NCBI GenBank assembly: GCA_016292145.1
Contig: JAEFBA010000010.1
Location: 1 to 47,371 of the forward strand
Origin: Saccharofermentans sp.
GTDB lineage: Bacteria; Bacillota; Clostridia; Saccharofermentanales; Saccharofermentanaceae
Direction: 5' to 3'
DNA: 47,371 nt
Below the pieces are notes generated by a model. It did no database searches, was not told where the DNA came from, and saw only the letters and a program-made list of their open reading frames with translations. The position numbers and the translations under genes were made by a program. Shown piece after piece: positions 8,529-17,069 of the stretch. The first letter of the stretch is position 1. Every line of letters begins with the position of its first letter.

Positions 8529-9237
8529 TCTTCTTAAGCCTTTCAGCCTGTGAGACGGCGCAGTAGGATGCCTTAAGATCCCTTCCGTCAATAAGTTCCT
8601 TGCCGGCAAAAGCTGCCGCAGCCACGCCCTTTGGCATGATGGCAGCACCGGGTGCGTAGTAGATATTTAGCCCGTAGCCGGCCTTCTCGAATGCCTTCTT
8701 CATTACCGTTGCGCCGCTTCCGACAACCAGGATCTGGCGTCTCTTGCCGTAGATGACTTCCGGGATCTTTGATATCTTCTCTGCCAGGTCGTCAGCATCG
8801 TAAGCATCTTCTGTGATCAGGGGTCTTAATGTGTCATCTTCTGCCGCGCATGCGAAAACCCTGTTGTTCCGTGCATCTATTGCCGGAACTATCAAGGTCT
8901 CGTTCTTTGGCGTCATCGTCGCATTCTCGCAGGACCTCGCGAGCGCTTCTGTCGAAGATACCGCAATGCACTTCTTGCCGGCAGCAAGAGCCATACCCTT
9001 TACTGCCGCAACGCCGATCCTTATTCCGGTAAAAGAACCGGGACCGACTGTTACGGCATAACCGTCAAGATCTTCGTGCTTTACACCGGCCTTAGCCATA
9101 ACGCTGTGGACCAGCGGCATAAAGGTCTCGGAATGAGTCTTGGTCTCAAACGAGAGCTCATAGCAGATCTCTTTGCCGTCTTCGAAAACTCCGGCACTGC
9201 AGTTTGAATTCGATGTATCACATACAAGTAATTTCAT
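8521..9237 (-). CDS. tsaB: tRNA threonylcarbamoyladenosine protein TsaB
   Basis: 238 residues of ASKHA fold. Signature blocks: L-V-C-D-T-S-N at the N-terminus and V-T-V-G-P-G-S-F-T-G-I-R-I-G-V-A. TsaB is the non-catalytic partner of TsaD in making t6A37 in tRNAs that read ANN codons. The ATG at 9237 overlaps the tsaE stop (ATGA); the upstream in-frame ATG would lie inside tsaE. Operon order tsaE-tsaB-rimI. Confidence 0.94.
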   Translation of the reverse strand: MKLLVCDTSNSNCSAGVFEDGKEICYELSFETKTHSETFMPLVHSVMAKAGVKHEDLDGYAVTVGPGSFTGIRIGVAAVKGMALAAGKKCIAVSSTEALARSCENATMTPKNETLIVPAIDARNNRVFACAAEDDTLRPLITEDAYDADDLAEKISKIPEVIYGKRRQILVVGSGATVMKKAFEKAGYGLNIYYAPGAAIMPKGVAAAAFAGKELIDGRDLKASYCAVSQAERLKKNG

Positions 9238-9710
9238 GATTCTATAGCCGCTCCCGCCTTGGCAGCTGCGCCCTCCAGATACTTCTGATGCTTTCCGGAA
9301 CATTCGCATTCGAATGTTCTTGTATTGCCATCACCTGTTATTGTCATCTTAATCGTATCCTGAGGCAAGAGCTCTTCGATGATATCGCTCCACTCAATGA
9401 CGCAGACGCCTTCCCTGTAGAAGTATTCATCAAGACCGCTCATAAGGAAATCATCCGGACCTGAGAGCCTGTATGTATCAAAGTGGAACAGCATAAGCCT
9501 TCCGCCGTCATATTCATTTACGATGGTAAAAGTAGGACTGGATACATGGGATGTCGATCCCAATCCCTGCGCGATCCCTCTTGTAAGACATGTCTTTCCT
9601 GCGCCGAGATCACCCGTAAGAGCGATGACGTCGCCGCCGCACAAAGACTTAGCGAGTTCGTAGCCGAACTTCTCTGTCATTTCAGGAGATGTTGTCTTGA
9701 ACTTGATCAT
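9234..9710 (-). CDS. tsaE: tRNA threonylcarbamoyladenosine ATPase TsaE
   Basis: 158 residues. P-loop G-D-L-G-A-G-K-T at 33-40, then S-S-P-T-F-T-I-V-N-E-Y and F-D-T-Y-R-L, the family's conserved blocks. It is the ATPase that drives turnover of the TsaB-TsaD complex. ATG at 9710 with AAGGA 5 bases upstream; a longer in-frame start lies inside the promoter region and is rejected. Confidence 0.94.
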   Translation of the reverse strand: MIKFKTTSPEMTEKFGYELAKSLCGGDVIALTGDLGAGKTCLTRGIAQGLGSTSHVSSPTFTIVNEYDGGRLMLFHFDTYRLSGPDDFLMSGLDEYFYREGVCVIEWSDIIEELLPQDTIKMTITGDGNTRTFECECSGKHQKYLEGAAAKAGAAIES

Positions 9711-9733
9711 ACCCGTCCTTCCTTTGCGTAGTA

Positions 9734-9762
9734 ATTCTACATTCAATAAGGATAAATAGCAA
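9734..9762 (-). promoter_or_regulatory. Promoter of tsaE-tsaB-rimI
   Basis: TTGCTA at 9762-9757, 17-base spacer, TAGAAT at 9739-9734, about 24 bases before the tsaE start. Confidence 0.65.
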
Positions 9763-9783
9763 AGCTGACGCAGATTATTTATT

Positions 9784-10134
9784 TTATTCTTCTATTGCTA
9801 CTGTTTCTTTACATAAGCTCTTCAAAACAGGTATATCGACAGTTGCAGTTTCCCAAATGATATTCATGTCAAGATCCATATATTCATGTGCTATCCAGTT
9901 TCTCAAGCCCTTGACCGCTCTCCACTGTATTTTATCTTTTGTCGCTTCTATAAAATCGTCCGTCAGAGTTCTTGATAACTCGCTGATCTGCATTAATGAC
10001 ATGCACATGGAATTATAGAAAGCTCTGTCTTTCTTAAAGTCTTCGATCGTGTTTCCAAAACGCATTATAAAAGCTTCAATATCTAAACAATGCGCATAAA
10101 TGTGTAGCAGTACTTGTTTGTTGTTTTTATCCAT
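9784..10134 (-). CDS. hepT: HepT-like RNase toxin (HEPN domain)
   Basis: 116 residues, all helical, of the DUF86/HepT family. The HEPN catalytic motif R-x4-H-x-Y is intact (R78, H83, Y85), so it should be an active RNA-cleaving toxin when not held by its partner. It overlaps mntA by 8 bases, so production is coupled to the antitoxin. The pair sits between the tsa operon and rpsI as a small island. Confidence 0.88.
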   Translation of the reverse strand: MDKNNKQVLLHIYAHCLDIEAFIMRFGNTIEDFKKDRAFYNSMCMSLMQISELSRTLTDDFIEATKDKIQWRAVKGLRNWIAHEYMDLDMNIIWETATVDIPVLKSLCKETVAIEE

Positions 10135-10636
10135 AGATGACCTTCTTATCCTTTTCCAGATTTTCTATAAATATCTTTGAATATTTTCTAGTCCTGTCTT
10201 GGGTCAGGGATCTGGTGGTAATCATATCAACCGGTTTCTTCAATACATTCTTGAAATCTTCAAGTGCCCCTATTACTTCAAGGCCATGAAGACTTCCAAC
10301 TTCTATCATCAGATCCACATCGCTGTCTGCGTCAGCTTCGCCTCTTGCGTAAGAACCGAAAATATAGACCTTGGGGATGTTGTATTTTCTTGCAACCGGA
10401 GCAATCAGTTCCGCTATCTCTTCTAATGAATAAACGCGCTCGTCATTCATTATGGTCTCCATCTGAACTCCAAGTGCAGAAGCGATCTTAAAGACTGCCC
10501 CGGCATTGCAGTTGTTAATACTCTGTCTTTCATTTACCAGTCTGTTGATCGTTGTATAAGGAACATCTGTCTTCTTTGCAAGACTGTACATTGTCATTCC
10601 GCTTTTATCCAATGCATCTTTAAACCCGTTGTTCAT
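10127..10636 (-). CDS. mntA: MntA-like nucleotidyltransferase antitoxin fused to an HTH domain
   Basis: 169 residues. Residues about 1-63 form an XRE-type helix-turn-helix (S-L-A-K-K-T-D-V-P-Y-T-T-I-N-R-L). Residues about 66-165 form a minimal nucleotidyltransferase with the G-S-x10-D-x-D motif complete (G94, S95, D106, D108). Family members neutralise HepT by adding AMP to a tyrosine next to the RNase motif. The fused DNA-binding domain and the two palindromes over the promoter suggest the antitoxin represses its own operon. GGGAGG precedes the ATG at 10636. Confidence 0.9.
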   Translation of the reverse strand: MNNGFKDALDKSGMTMYSLAKKTDVPYTTINRLVNERQSINNCNAGAVFKIASALGVQMETIMNDERVYSLEEIAELIAPVARKYNIPKVYIFGSYARGEADADSDVDLMIEVGSLHGLEVIGALEDFKNVLKKPVDMITTRSLTQDRTRKYSKIFIENLEKDKKVIYG

Positions 10637-10660
10637 ACATATCCCTCCCTGTCGTCCGGC

Positions 10661-10712
10661 TATAACACCCCGGTGTTATAGTCTAGCTAATTATAACACC
10701 ACCGTGTTATAA
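10661..10712. promoter_or_regulatory. Double palindromic operator of the mntA-hepT pair
   Basis: Two inverted repeats share half-sites: TATAACACC-N2-GGTGTTATA at 10661-10680 and TTATAACAC-N4-GTGTTATAA at 10691-10712. Their centres are 31 bases apart, about three helical turns. One covers the promoter spacer and -10 box, the other the start of transcription. The HTH domain of the encoded antitoxin is the obvious ligand. Confidence 0.85.
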
Positions 10713-10718
10713 CAGCAA
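10690..10718 (-). promoter_or_regulatory. Promoter of mntA-hepT
   Basis: TTGCTG at 10718-10713, 17-base spacer, TATAAT at 10695-10690. It is fully overlapped by the upstream palindrome. Confidence 0.75.
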
Positions 10719-10719
10719 T

Positions 10720-10752
10720 AAAGAAAAAGGCTGTTCCAAACGGAACAGCCTT
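10720..10752 (-). terminator. Terminator of rplM-rpsI
   Basis: On the minus strand AAGGCTGTTCC pairs with GGAACAGCCTT around a GTTT loop and is followed by TTTCTTT, 31 bases after the rpsI stop. Confidence 0.9.
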
Positions 10753-10783
10753 TGAAGTTCTTTTCTCGAAATCGAAGTAACGA

Positions 10784-11197
10784 TTAACGCTTTGAGAACT
10801 GTGAAGCCTTTCTTGCCTTCTTGAGACCCGGCTTCTTTCTTTCCTTCATACGTGCATCACGTGTGAGGAATCCGCTCTCCTTGAGAACTGCCTTGTAGCT
10901 CTCTTCATCAGCTTCAACAAGAGCTCTTGCAATACCGTGACGGATTGCACCAGCCTGACCGGAGATACCGCCGCCGATAGCCTTAACGATTACGTCGAAC
11001 TTATCTTCTGTCTGTGTAGCTGCGAGAGGCTGACGAACGATGAGCTTGAGTGTATCAAGACCAAAATAATCGTCGATGCTCTTGCCGTTGATTGTGATAT
11101 TGCCCTTACCGGGAACCAGACGAACGGCTGCTACTGCGTCCTTACGACGGCCTGTGCCGTAGTAATATACTTTGTTGCTTGTCTTCTTTGCTGCCAT
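10784..11197 (-). CDS. rpsI: 30S ribosomal protein S9
   Basis: 137 residues. Recognised by [13 protein letters not shown] at the start, the [16 protein letters not shown] block, and the basic C-terminal tail ending S-K-R that reaches the P-site tRNA in the 30S subunit. It follows rplM by 18 bases, the standard pair, and ends at a strong terminator. Confidence 0.97.
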   Translation of the reverse strand: MAAKKTSNKVYYYGTGRRKDAVAAVRLVPGKGNITINGKSIDDYFGLDTLKLIVRQPLAATQTEDKFDVIVKAIGGGISGQAGAIRHGIARALVEADEESYKAVLKESGFLTRDARMKERKKPGLKKARKASQFSKR

Positions 11198-11215
11198 TAT
11201 TACTTAGTCCTCCGA

Positions 11216-11644
11216 TTAGAATGTGTAAACTTCAGGCTTCTGTGCTGTCTGCTCGTGCTCAGGACCAGCATAAACGTGAAGCTTTCTGAACATCTGACGG
11301 CCTAAAGAGTTCTTAGGGAGCATGCCCTTAACTGCGAGCTCTAATGCCTTCTCAGGGTTCTTAGCCATCAAAGTACGATAGTCGATCTCCTTAAGTCCAC
11401 CCGGGAAACCGGAGTGATGACGATAAAGCTTTTCGTCGAGCTTCTTACCTGTAAGAACGATCTTGGATGCGTTGATTACGATTACATTATCACCGGTATC
11501 AAGGAAAGGAGTATATGTGGGCTTGTGCTTACCTCTTAAGAGCTTAGCAACCTCTGTAGCCAAACGACCGAGAACCATGCCCTCAGCGTCGATTACGAGC
11601 CATTTCCTTTCTATTGAATCCTTGGTTGCAACATATGTAGCCAT
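11216..11644 (-). CDS. rplM: 50S ribosomal protein L13
   Basis: 142 residues, full length, with the conserved [16 protein letters not shown] and [11 protein letters not shown] blocks. It is an early assembly protein of the 50S subunit. AAGGAG lies before the ATG at 11644. Expression is from a near-consensus promoter whose transcript starts with a hairpin and T-run. Confidence 0.97.
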   Translation of the reverse strand: MATYVATKDSIERKWLVIDAEGMVLGRLATEVAKLLRGKHKPTYTPFLDTGDNVIVINASKIVLTGKKLDEKLYRHHSGFPGGLKEIDYRTLMAKNPEKALELAVKGMLPKNSLGRQMFRKLHVYAGPEHEQTAQKPEVYTF

Positions 11645-11701
11645 GTGTCTTTCTCCTTAAATTCATTGAGTCTTCTTATATTTCCAATGCCTAATATAAG
11701 C

Positions 11702-11734
11702 AAAAAATACAGGCCTGCTCTTTGAGCAAGCCTG
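11702..11734 (-). promoter_or_regulatory. Hairpin and T6 at the 5' end of the rplM-rpsI transcript
   Basis: CAGGCTTGCTC pairs with GAGCAGGCCTG around an AAA loop, then ATTTTTT. Because the -10 box ends only 4 bases upstream, the hairpin forms the very start of the message. It could be an L13 autoregulatory leader, an attenuator, or the terminator of the lipoprotein gene upstream. Confidence 0.6.
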
Positions 11735-11737
11735 CAT

Positions 11738-11766
11738 ATAATAACCGCCTGTGATCGTTATGTCAA
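11738..11766 (-). promoter_or_regulatory. Promoter of rplM-rpsI
   Basis: TTGACA at 11766-11761, exactly 17 bases, TATTAT at 11743-11738: nearly consensus for the housekeeping sigma factor. Confidence 0.85.
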
Positions 11767-11852
11767 CAATTTTCTTCAAAAAACTTCAAGAATTCTCTTA
11801 AATTCGTCGAAAATCGCCTTTTTTCGCAATTAATTGTCTTTCAGATTCTCAA

Positions 11853-12428
11853 TTAAATAACAGAATCATCACGGTATTGTATTTCAGCAATCGTATTCAT
11901 TCCGTCAGTAGCGAAGAAAAGAATAATATCGCCTGAAATATAAGTAATGTTGTCCTCTTCATCTACTGTCGGCGTGCCATAGACCTGCTTTGCCGTATCA
12001 AGAGTGTCACCTACATGAACTCCGCCAAAGTCAATAAGGGATCCCGTAATTACAATTGAATAGATAAGTTCACGGTCTGTTCCTTCTTCAATATATGTCT
12101 GAACGTAAAAATCAGAATACTTATATGTCGTGAACAATCCCTGTCCGCCACAACCTCTGCTCGGCTTAGGATCTTCCAGAGGTTCGCCAAGCACCTCAAG
12201 ATAAGGACCGATCTCATTGCCGGGCGCCATATCATAGCCCTTATACTTGAAATTGAAAACATTTGCATTCTGGTTACCGGAACCTGAAGCATCTACAGAG
12301 ATCTTTGTCTGTCCTCCGCCGATACGGGACACTTCTGCTGATTCATCTGTTGTGTTGTTGCAGCCTGCGAAAAGTGATGCTGCCATGCATAAGCTTATTG
12401 CTGCTGCGACGAGTTTGATTTTTTTCAT
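11853..12428 (-). CDS. Small lipoprotein A of the transglutaminase cluster
   Basis: 191 residues. A lipoprotein signal peptide ends in L-F-A-G-C near residue 22, so the mature protein is lipid-anchored outside the membrane. After a Ser/Gly/Asn-rich linker comes a globular part. The segment G-V-H-V-G-D-T-L-D-T-A-K-Q-V-Y-G-T-P-T matches one in lipoprotein B (18441-19028), G-I-C-V-G-S-T-V-E-Q-V-K-T-A-Y-G-E-P-T, so the two are paralogues. The motif resembles the G-x-T-x4-V/K-x3-Y/L-G-x-P turn seen in small secreted helper domains. AGGAG precedes the ATG. It starts 23 bases after TG1. Function unknown. Confidence 0.8.
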   Translation of the reverse strand: MKKIKLVAAAISLCMAASLFAGCNNTTDESAEVSRIGGGQTKISVDASGSGNQNANVFNFKYKGYDMAPGNEIGPYLEVLGEPLEDPKPSRGCGGQGLFTTYKYSDFYVQTYIEEGTDRELIYSIVITGSLIDFGGVHVGDTLDTAKQVYGTPTVDEEDNITYISGDIILFFATDGMNTIAEIQYRDDSVI

Positions 12429-12451
12429 CTTTTTTCTCCTATTACCGTTTT

Positions 12452-13735
12452 TTATTTTGATTCTTTCTCAAGATCTTTAACATATTCAGGTGTTCCGCCG
12501 GCTCTTACCGGGAGGCACGAACCGTCAAACCGATGGTGGCTGTCACCTATCTTTTTATCAGTCAGCTTGAAGAAACTGCTGTGATGATACTGGTAAACTG
12601 TCGAGTCACAATGATACCACGAGTCACCCAGCTTTACGAGATTCCAGTAGTGGCCGACTTCCTTTACAGGATACCTCTTTACCATCATATTGGGGATACC
12701 GGCAACGTCTAAAAGAATCTTCGTGGTAGCGTAATATCCGTAGCAATCTGCACTATGTTTGGTGAACGCCTGATATACCGCATCCTCGAAAGTCTGGTTG
12801 CCTCTGACAGTCGTATACCATACATGGGAGTGAACGTAAGACACGATGTTCTTGGCTGTTTCAGTAGAGTTTTTGCCCTTGAGTTTTTTTACTATATCCC
12901 TGGCCATCCTGTATACATCATTGTGATGGCTTGTATCCCAGCCTCCGCCTGCGCCTGATGTGCCGTTCGTCGCGCGCTTCTTAACAACATGGACATATGC
13001 TGTCTGCTTACGTAAGTTATGAGCTTTATCCATAGCCTTGTATGTTATCTCGTAAGCACCTTCCTTGCCGATAACAACTTTGGAATCATCAACCAGGACC
13101 TTGGGAGCTTCGTCATAATCATCAACATATGTGATGCCCTCGAAATAATCTATTGCGGCATCTTCGGAATCATCAATATAGATATCGTGAATGCCGTAGA
13201 ACAGAGGTGCATTATGGTCATCCGTTACATGGAACGGAACATCTATAATGGTCGAATTGTTATACCAGTCGGTTACAACAACAGGAACGATGTAATCTCC
13301 CGTGAACTGATATGCGGGCGTTCCGTCCCTGTATTCGATTGATGCTATTCCGGAAAGATCATAAAGGAAACCCACACATTCAGATGCATCAGGCCATTCA
13401 AGGCTTGCATACTGGTCATGAGGAAGAGCAATGCCTTTAGGTGCGGTGTGGTCTTCTATCTTAAGAGTGACATCTTCAACAAAGACCTCATCGTAACGGA
13501 CGGTAAGCTGATATACGGAAGGGACTTTTGTATCTATCGATGAGACATCCGTTACAAACTCAGCGTCATCAGGACACCTCTTGAAGAAATCCGCTATGTC
13601 TATCTTGGAACCTGCTTCGATCATGACTTCCCTGACAAGATTCCTGTTGGCATCTCTGATGGTAAATACAACAGTTACCACTATAATAGCGGCAACATAA
13701 GCAATAGATCCTATTCGCGCAATAAGCTTGTACAT
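12452..13735 (-). CDS. Membrane-anchored transglutaminase-like protein TG1
   Basis: 427 residues. One uncleaved N-terminal helix (about 7-26) with the rest outside. Then a beta domain (about 35-170, with I-E-D-H-T-A-P-x-G and V-P-V-V-V-T-D), an Ig-like domain (about 175-252, V-D-D-Y-D...D-D-S-K-V...G-A-Y-E-I-T-Y) and a transglutaminase-like core (about 270-410). The predicted triad is Cys331, His362 and Asp377. The family fold includes protein crosslinking enzymes, peptidases and amidases, so the reaction cannot be fixed. Very close to TG2, so a recent duplication. It has no Pro-rich tail. Last transglutaminase gene of the block before lipoprotein A. Confidence 0.85.
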   Translation of the reverse strand: MYKLIARIGSIAYVAAIIVVTVVFTIRDANRNLVREVMIEAGSKIDIADFFKRCPDDAEFVTDVSSIDTKVPSVYQLTVRYDEVFVEDVTLKIEDHTAPKGIALPHDQYASLEWPDASECVGFLYDLSGIASIEYRDGTPAYQFTGDYIVPVVVTDWYNNSTIIDVPFHVTDDHNAPLFYGIHDIYIDDSEDAAIDYFEGITYVDDYDEAPKVLVDDSKVVIGKEGAYEITYKAMDKAHNLRKQTAYVHVVKKRATNGTSGAGGGWDTSHHNDVYRMARDIVKKLKGKNSTETAKNIVSYVHSHVWYTTVRGNQTFEDAVYQAFTKHSADCYGYYATTKILLDVAGIPNMMVKRYPVKEVGHYWNLVKLGDSWYHCDSTVYQYHHSSFFKLTDKKIGDSHHRFDGSCLPVRAGGTPEYVKDLEKESK

Positions 13736-13795
13736 AACCCTTCTTCCCGAACTGCTCCCTGATTCCTAAAGTTCCTATTTCCCCATTTATTATCT

Positions 13796-15400
13796 TTAAG
13801 TTTCAGACGGCTCTGTTTCCGGTATTTTCGTCGGCGGCGGTGGCGGCGTATTAGTCGGTGTATTCGTCGGCGGCGGAGTATCCGTAGGTTCCGACGGATC
13901 CGTCTCTTTCGGAGTAGGCGTGACCGTCACGTCCTGAGTTATCTCCGGTGTAGGTGTCGGTGTATCCGCACCCGTTACCGTAGGTTCGGCTGAACCTGTC
14001 GGAGTAGGTGTGATCGTAACCGAGACATCCGGTGTCGGTGTAGGCGTAGGCGTCGGTGTCTCTGTTACCTCCGGCGTCGGAGTTTCCGTAGGTGTCGGAG
14101 TATCAGAAGGCATGAATTCCTTCGACCCGCCAGCACGCGCAGGATAAAGCCTTCCGTTAAAGCGGTGATATTTGTCATTTATCTGCTCGTCTGTGCACAT
14201 GAAATAGATCGAGCTTCTGTGCTTGAAGCGTGTTGAATCGCAGTGATACCACTGGCCGTTGAGCTTTACGAGATTCCAGTAATGGTTGCTTCCCGATACC
14301 GGATATCTTTTGACCATCATGTTGGGAATTCCGGCAAGGTCAAGAAGCATCTTGCTGCAAGAATAATAGACATAACAGTCTCCCGAACGTTTTGAGAAGC
14401 CTCGGTAAGCTGCCTGTGCATAGCTCAAGCTGCCGCAATGCGAATAATAAACATGGTTGTGCACCCAGTTGAAGATATTTCTGGCGGTTGCGACATTATC
14501 CTTTCCCCAGAGTCCGGACAGCACTCTGGAAGCAAGTCTCTTCGCATCGGACAGCCTGCCGTTTCCGCCGCCGCCACCGCCGCCGGTTCCGCCTGATCCG
14601 GAGCCTGAGACATCATACTCGCTGTCACTGCCGGCAGGAGCCGGTGCCGTGGATTCCTTAACCTTTATCTCAACTGTTTTTGTAGTGAAATTATTAGCCT
14701 TATCAATGGCAATATACTTGACCTCATATGTTCCGGGATGCTCGTAATCGACCTTCGAATCGTCGATCCTTATTACCGGATCCTCGTCGTAATCATCTGT
14801 GACAGTTACGCCATCAAAGAAATCAGGCTCACTGTTCGCTTCCGTCTCAAGAGCATGTACACCCGTTAAGACAGGTCCCGTGCGGTCATCTATTACCGTG
14901 AAAGGAACGCTGATGGAAGCTGTGTTGCCGTAAACATCTGTAACAAGGACCGGCACGTTATAATCACCGCCGTCCTTGAAAAGAGGCTCTTCCTGATATT
15001 CGATCTTTGAGATTCCCGACAGGTCATAAAGATAACCAACGCAGTCAGCTGCCTCAGGAGCTTTCCATGTTGTGTAAAGTGACTGCGGAAGTGCTATGCC
15101 TCTCGGAGCCGTATGATCTTCTATTCTTAAGACAACATCCTTTTCGAACACTTCGTCATAGAAGACCTTGAGCTTATAGACCGCAGGCTCATCGGTATTG
15201 ATCGTTGATACATCGTTAACGAACCTGGCATCGTCAGGGCACCTCTCGAAAAAATCTTCGATCCTGATATTGGAGCCTGCTTCTACAACTACGTCGCGCT
15301 TGAGGTTTCTGTTTGCATCACGGATCGTGAAAATAACAGTAACCGCGATTATGGCGGCGCAATATAAAAAGGCTCCAATTTTTCCAATGGTCTTATACAT
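13796..15400 (-). CDS. Membrane-anchored transglutaminase-like protein TG2 with Thr/Pro tail
   Basis: 534 residues. N-terminal membrane helix (about 7-26), beta domain, Ig-like domain (about 175-247), a Gly/Ser linker (about 264-281) and a transglutaminase-like core with Cys342, His373 and Asp388. Residues about 431-534 are Thr/Pro/Glu repeats (T-P-T-P-T-P and relatives), which look like a cell-wall spacer; no LPxTG sorting motif follows. No ribosome site is seen before ATG 15400; AATAAT lies exactly 6 bases upstream with TTGATA 17 bases further, so this gene may have its own promoter giving a leaderless mRNA. Confidence 0.85.
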   Translation of the reverse strand: MYKTIGKIGAFLYCAAIIAVTVIFTIRDANRNLKRDVVVEAGSNIRIEDFFERCPDDARFVNDVSTINTDEPAVYKLKVFYDEVFEKDVVLRIEDHTAPRGIALPQSLYTTWKAPEAADCVGYLYDLSGISKIEYQEEPLFKDGGDYNVPVLVTDVYGNTASISVPFTVIDDRTGPVLTGVHALETEANSEPDFFDGVTVTDDYDEDPVIRIDDSKVDYEHPGTYEVKYIAIDKANNFTTKTVEIKVKESTAPAPAGSDSEYDVSGSGSGGTGGGGGGGNGRLSDAKRLASRVLSGLWGKDNVATARNIFNWVHNHVYYSHCGSLSYAQAAYRGFSKRSGDCYVYYSCSKMLLDLAGIPNMMVKRYPVSGSNHYWNLVKLNGQWYHCDSTRFKHRSSIYFMCTDEQINDKYHRFNGRLYPARAGGSKEFMPSDTPTPTETPTPEVTETPTPTPTPTPDVSVTITPTPTGSAEPTVTGADTPTPTPEITQDVTVTPTPKETDPSEPTDTPPPTNTPTNTPPPPPTKIPETEPSET

Positions 15401-15454
15401 ATCTTAATTATTTTAAATTAAGTGAAAAATATCAAGAAATATTTATAACAACTA

Positions 15455-17014
15455 TTACTCGCCAGCCGACTCGCTGCTTGTTGCTTCTGTCGGTTTCGTT
15501 GTAGGTGTCGGAGTATCCTGAGTAACCGGGACCGGCGTAGCTGAAGGCGTCGGATCGGCAGCCTGAGTAGGCGTAGGTGAATTGCCTTCCGGTGTCGGCG
15601 TAGGCGTATCCGCTGCAGGTGTCGCTGTCGGACCTGCGGACGGCTGTACCGTAGGTGTAGCAGAAGGCGTTACCGAAACCGTAGGAGTTACCGACGGAGA
15701 TACTGAGGGAGACGGAGTAACCGACGGCTCTTCGGAAGGAACCGGCGTAGGAGATGCGAACTCCTTGGATCCACCTGCTCTCGGAGGATATAAAGCTCCG
15801 TTGAACTTATGGTATCTGTCATTGATCTGCGCATCCGTGCACATGAACCATACGCCCGGATGGTCATTGTAACCTTCCGTTGCATCACAGTGATACCACT
15901 CACCGTTGAGCTTAACGAGAAGCCAGAAATGGACCTTGCCGTTGAGCTTCGGATAACGGTCGACTCTCATATTCTCGATCCCGGCAATATCCAGGAGCAT
16001 CTTGCAGCATGAATAATAAACGTAGCAGTCGCCGCTGTGCTTCGTAAAGCCCCTGTATGCGGCATGCTCGTAATTCCTTGTACCGGAAAGAAGTCTGAAC
16101 CACAGATTGTTATGAACCCAGTTGAAGATATTCCTTGCAGTGGCGACATTGTCCTTGCCCCAGAGGCCGGACATAACTTTTCTGGCGAGGGCATACGGAT
16201 CACCGTCACCTACATAATAGGTTCCGTTGTCTCCGCCGCTCGTCTTATTCTTAGCCGTCTCGGAAGCTACCTTGATCTTTATGGTCGTTGTGGCAGTTCC
16301 GATATTGCCGGCCTTGTCACTTGCCCTGTATATGAGCTCGTAAGTTCCGGTCTTTGTATAATCGACCTTTGAATCATCGAATGTGATCATCGGCTCAGGA
16401 TCATAATCGTCAGTAGCCGTAACGCCTTCTAAATAATCAAGCTGGTCGGGGTTGCCCTCGAGCTCGAGCTCACGAAGACCGCTGATAATAGGAGGCGTAG
16501 TATCATTGATCACCGTAAACGGAATATTGATCACAGCGCTGTTGCCGTATACATCGGCAACAACTACCGGCACCTGATATTCTCCGCCTTCCGTAAAGCT
16601 CGGAACACCGTCCTGGTAATCGACCAGGGCTATTCCCGAGAAGTCGTAAAGGTTGGCGATACAGTCTTTTGCCTCAGGCATCTTCCAGTTGAGATAAACC
16701 GTCTGCGGAATTGCTTCTCCTGCAGGAGGAGTGTGGTCTTCGATCCTTAAGATGACATCTGCACTCTTCTTGCCGCAGCGGATCTTCAGCTGATAGACTC
16801 CCGGCTCAGCGGTGTTGATTCCCGACACATCCGTCAGGAATTCGGCCCCTTCAGGTACGTTCTCGAAAAATGCATCTATCGAGATAGGCGAACCTACCTC
16901 GATAGTTACATCAGTCTTGAGATCGTTAAGGGTGTTACATGCGGCAAGCAAGGCAATCGAGAAAACTGCCAGGAAGCAAGCCGCTATGCTTAAAACTCTT
17001 CTCTTCATTCCCAT
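15455..17014 (-). CDS. Transglutaminase-like lipoprotein TG3 with Thr/Pro tail
   Basis: 519 residues. Unlike its paralogues it has a lipoprotein signal (lipobox L-A-A-C, Cys about 26) instead of a retained helix. Then come the beta domain, the Ig-like domain (T-A-T-D-D-Y-D...F-D-D-S-K-V-D, about 176-250), and the core with Cys330, His362 and Asp377. The C-terminal 100 residues are Ser/Thr/Pro/Val repeats without a sorting signal. Two ATGs, 17014 and 17008, are possible; the first has GGGA 7 bases upstream. The core is closest to TG2, sharing W-G-K-D-N-V-A-T-A-R-N-I-F-N-W-V-H-N. Confidence 0.85.
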   Translation of the reverse strand: MGMKRRVLSIAACFLAVFSIALLAACNTLNDLKTDVTIEVGSPISIDAFFENVPEGAEFLTDVSGINTAEPGVYQLKIRCGKKSADVILRIEDHTPPAGEAIPQTVYLNWKMPEAKDCIANLYDFSGIALVDYQDGVPSFTEGGEYQVPVVVADVYGNSAVINIPFTVINDTTPPIISGLRELELEGNPDQLDYLEGVTATDDYDPEPMITFDDSKVDYTKTGTYELIYRASDKAGNIGTATTTIKIKVASETAKNKTSGGDNGTYYVGDGDPYALARKVMSGLWGKDNVATARNIFNWVHNNLWFRLLSGTRNYEHAAYRGFTKHSGDCYVYYSCCKMLLDIAGIENMRVDRYPKLNGKVHFWLLVKLNGEWYHCDATEGYNDHPGVWFMCTDAQINDRYHKFNGALYPPRAGGSKEFASPTPVPSEEPSVTPSPSVSPSVTPTVSVTPSATPTVQPSAGPTATPAADTPTPTPEGNSPTPTQAADPTPSATPVPVTQDTPTPTTKPTEATSSESAGE

Positions 17015-17069
17015 TACCAATTCCCATTAATAAATTTAAATCCCCATCGGACGGGCTTTACCGTCTCAT

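Noticed and set aside
8521..9309. tsaD as part of the tsa operon
   Set aside because: The frames here fit only tsaE, tsaB and rimI; no tsaD motif (H-x-E-A-H) is found in the window.
13796..14110. Short repeated units resembling a CRISPR or tandem-repeat array
   Set aside because: The repeats are codons for Thr-Pro in frame with TG2, with no spacers or constant repeat length.
15582..15872. A Gly/Val-rich open frame opposite the Thr/Pro tail of TG3
   Set aside because: It is the antisense of a Thr/Pro repeat; no ribosome site and no recognisable protein.
13796..17014. LPxTG sorting signals on TG2 and TG3
   Set aside because: Neither C-terminus has an LPxTG-like motif, a hydrophobic helix or a basic tail.
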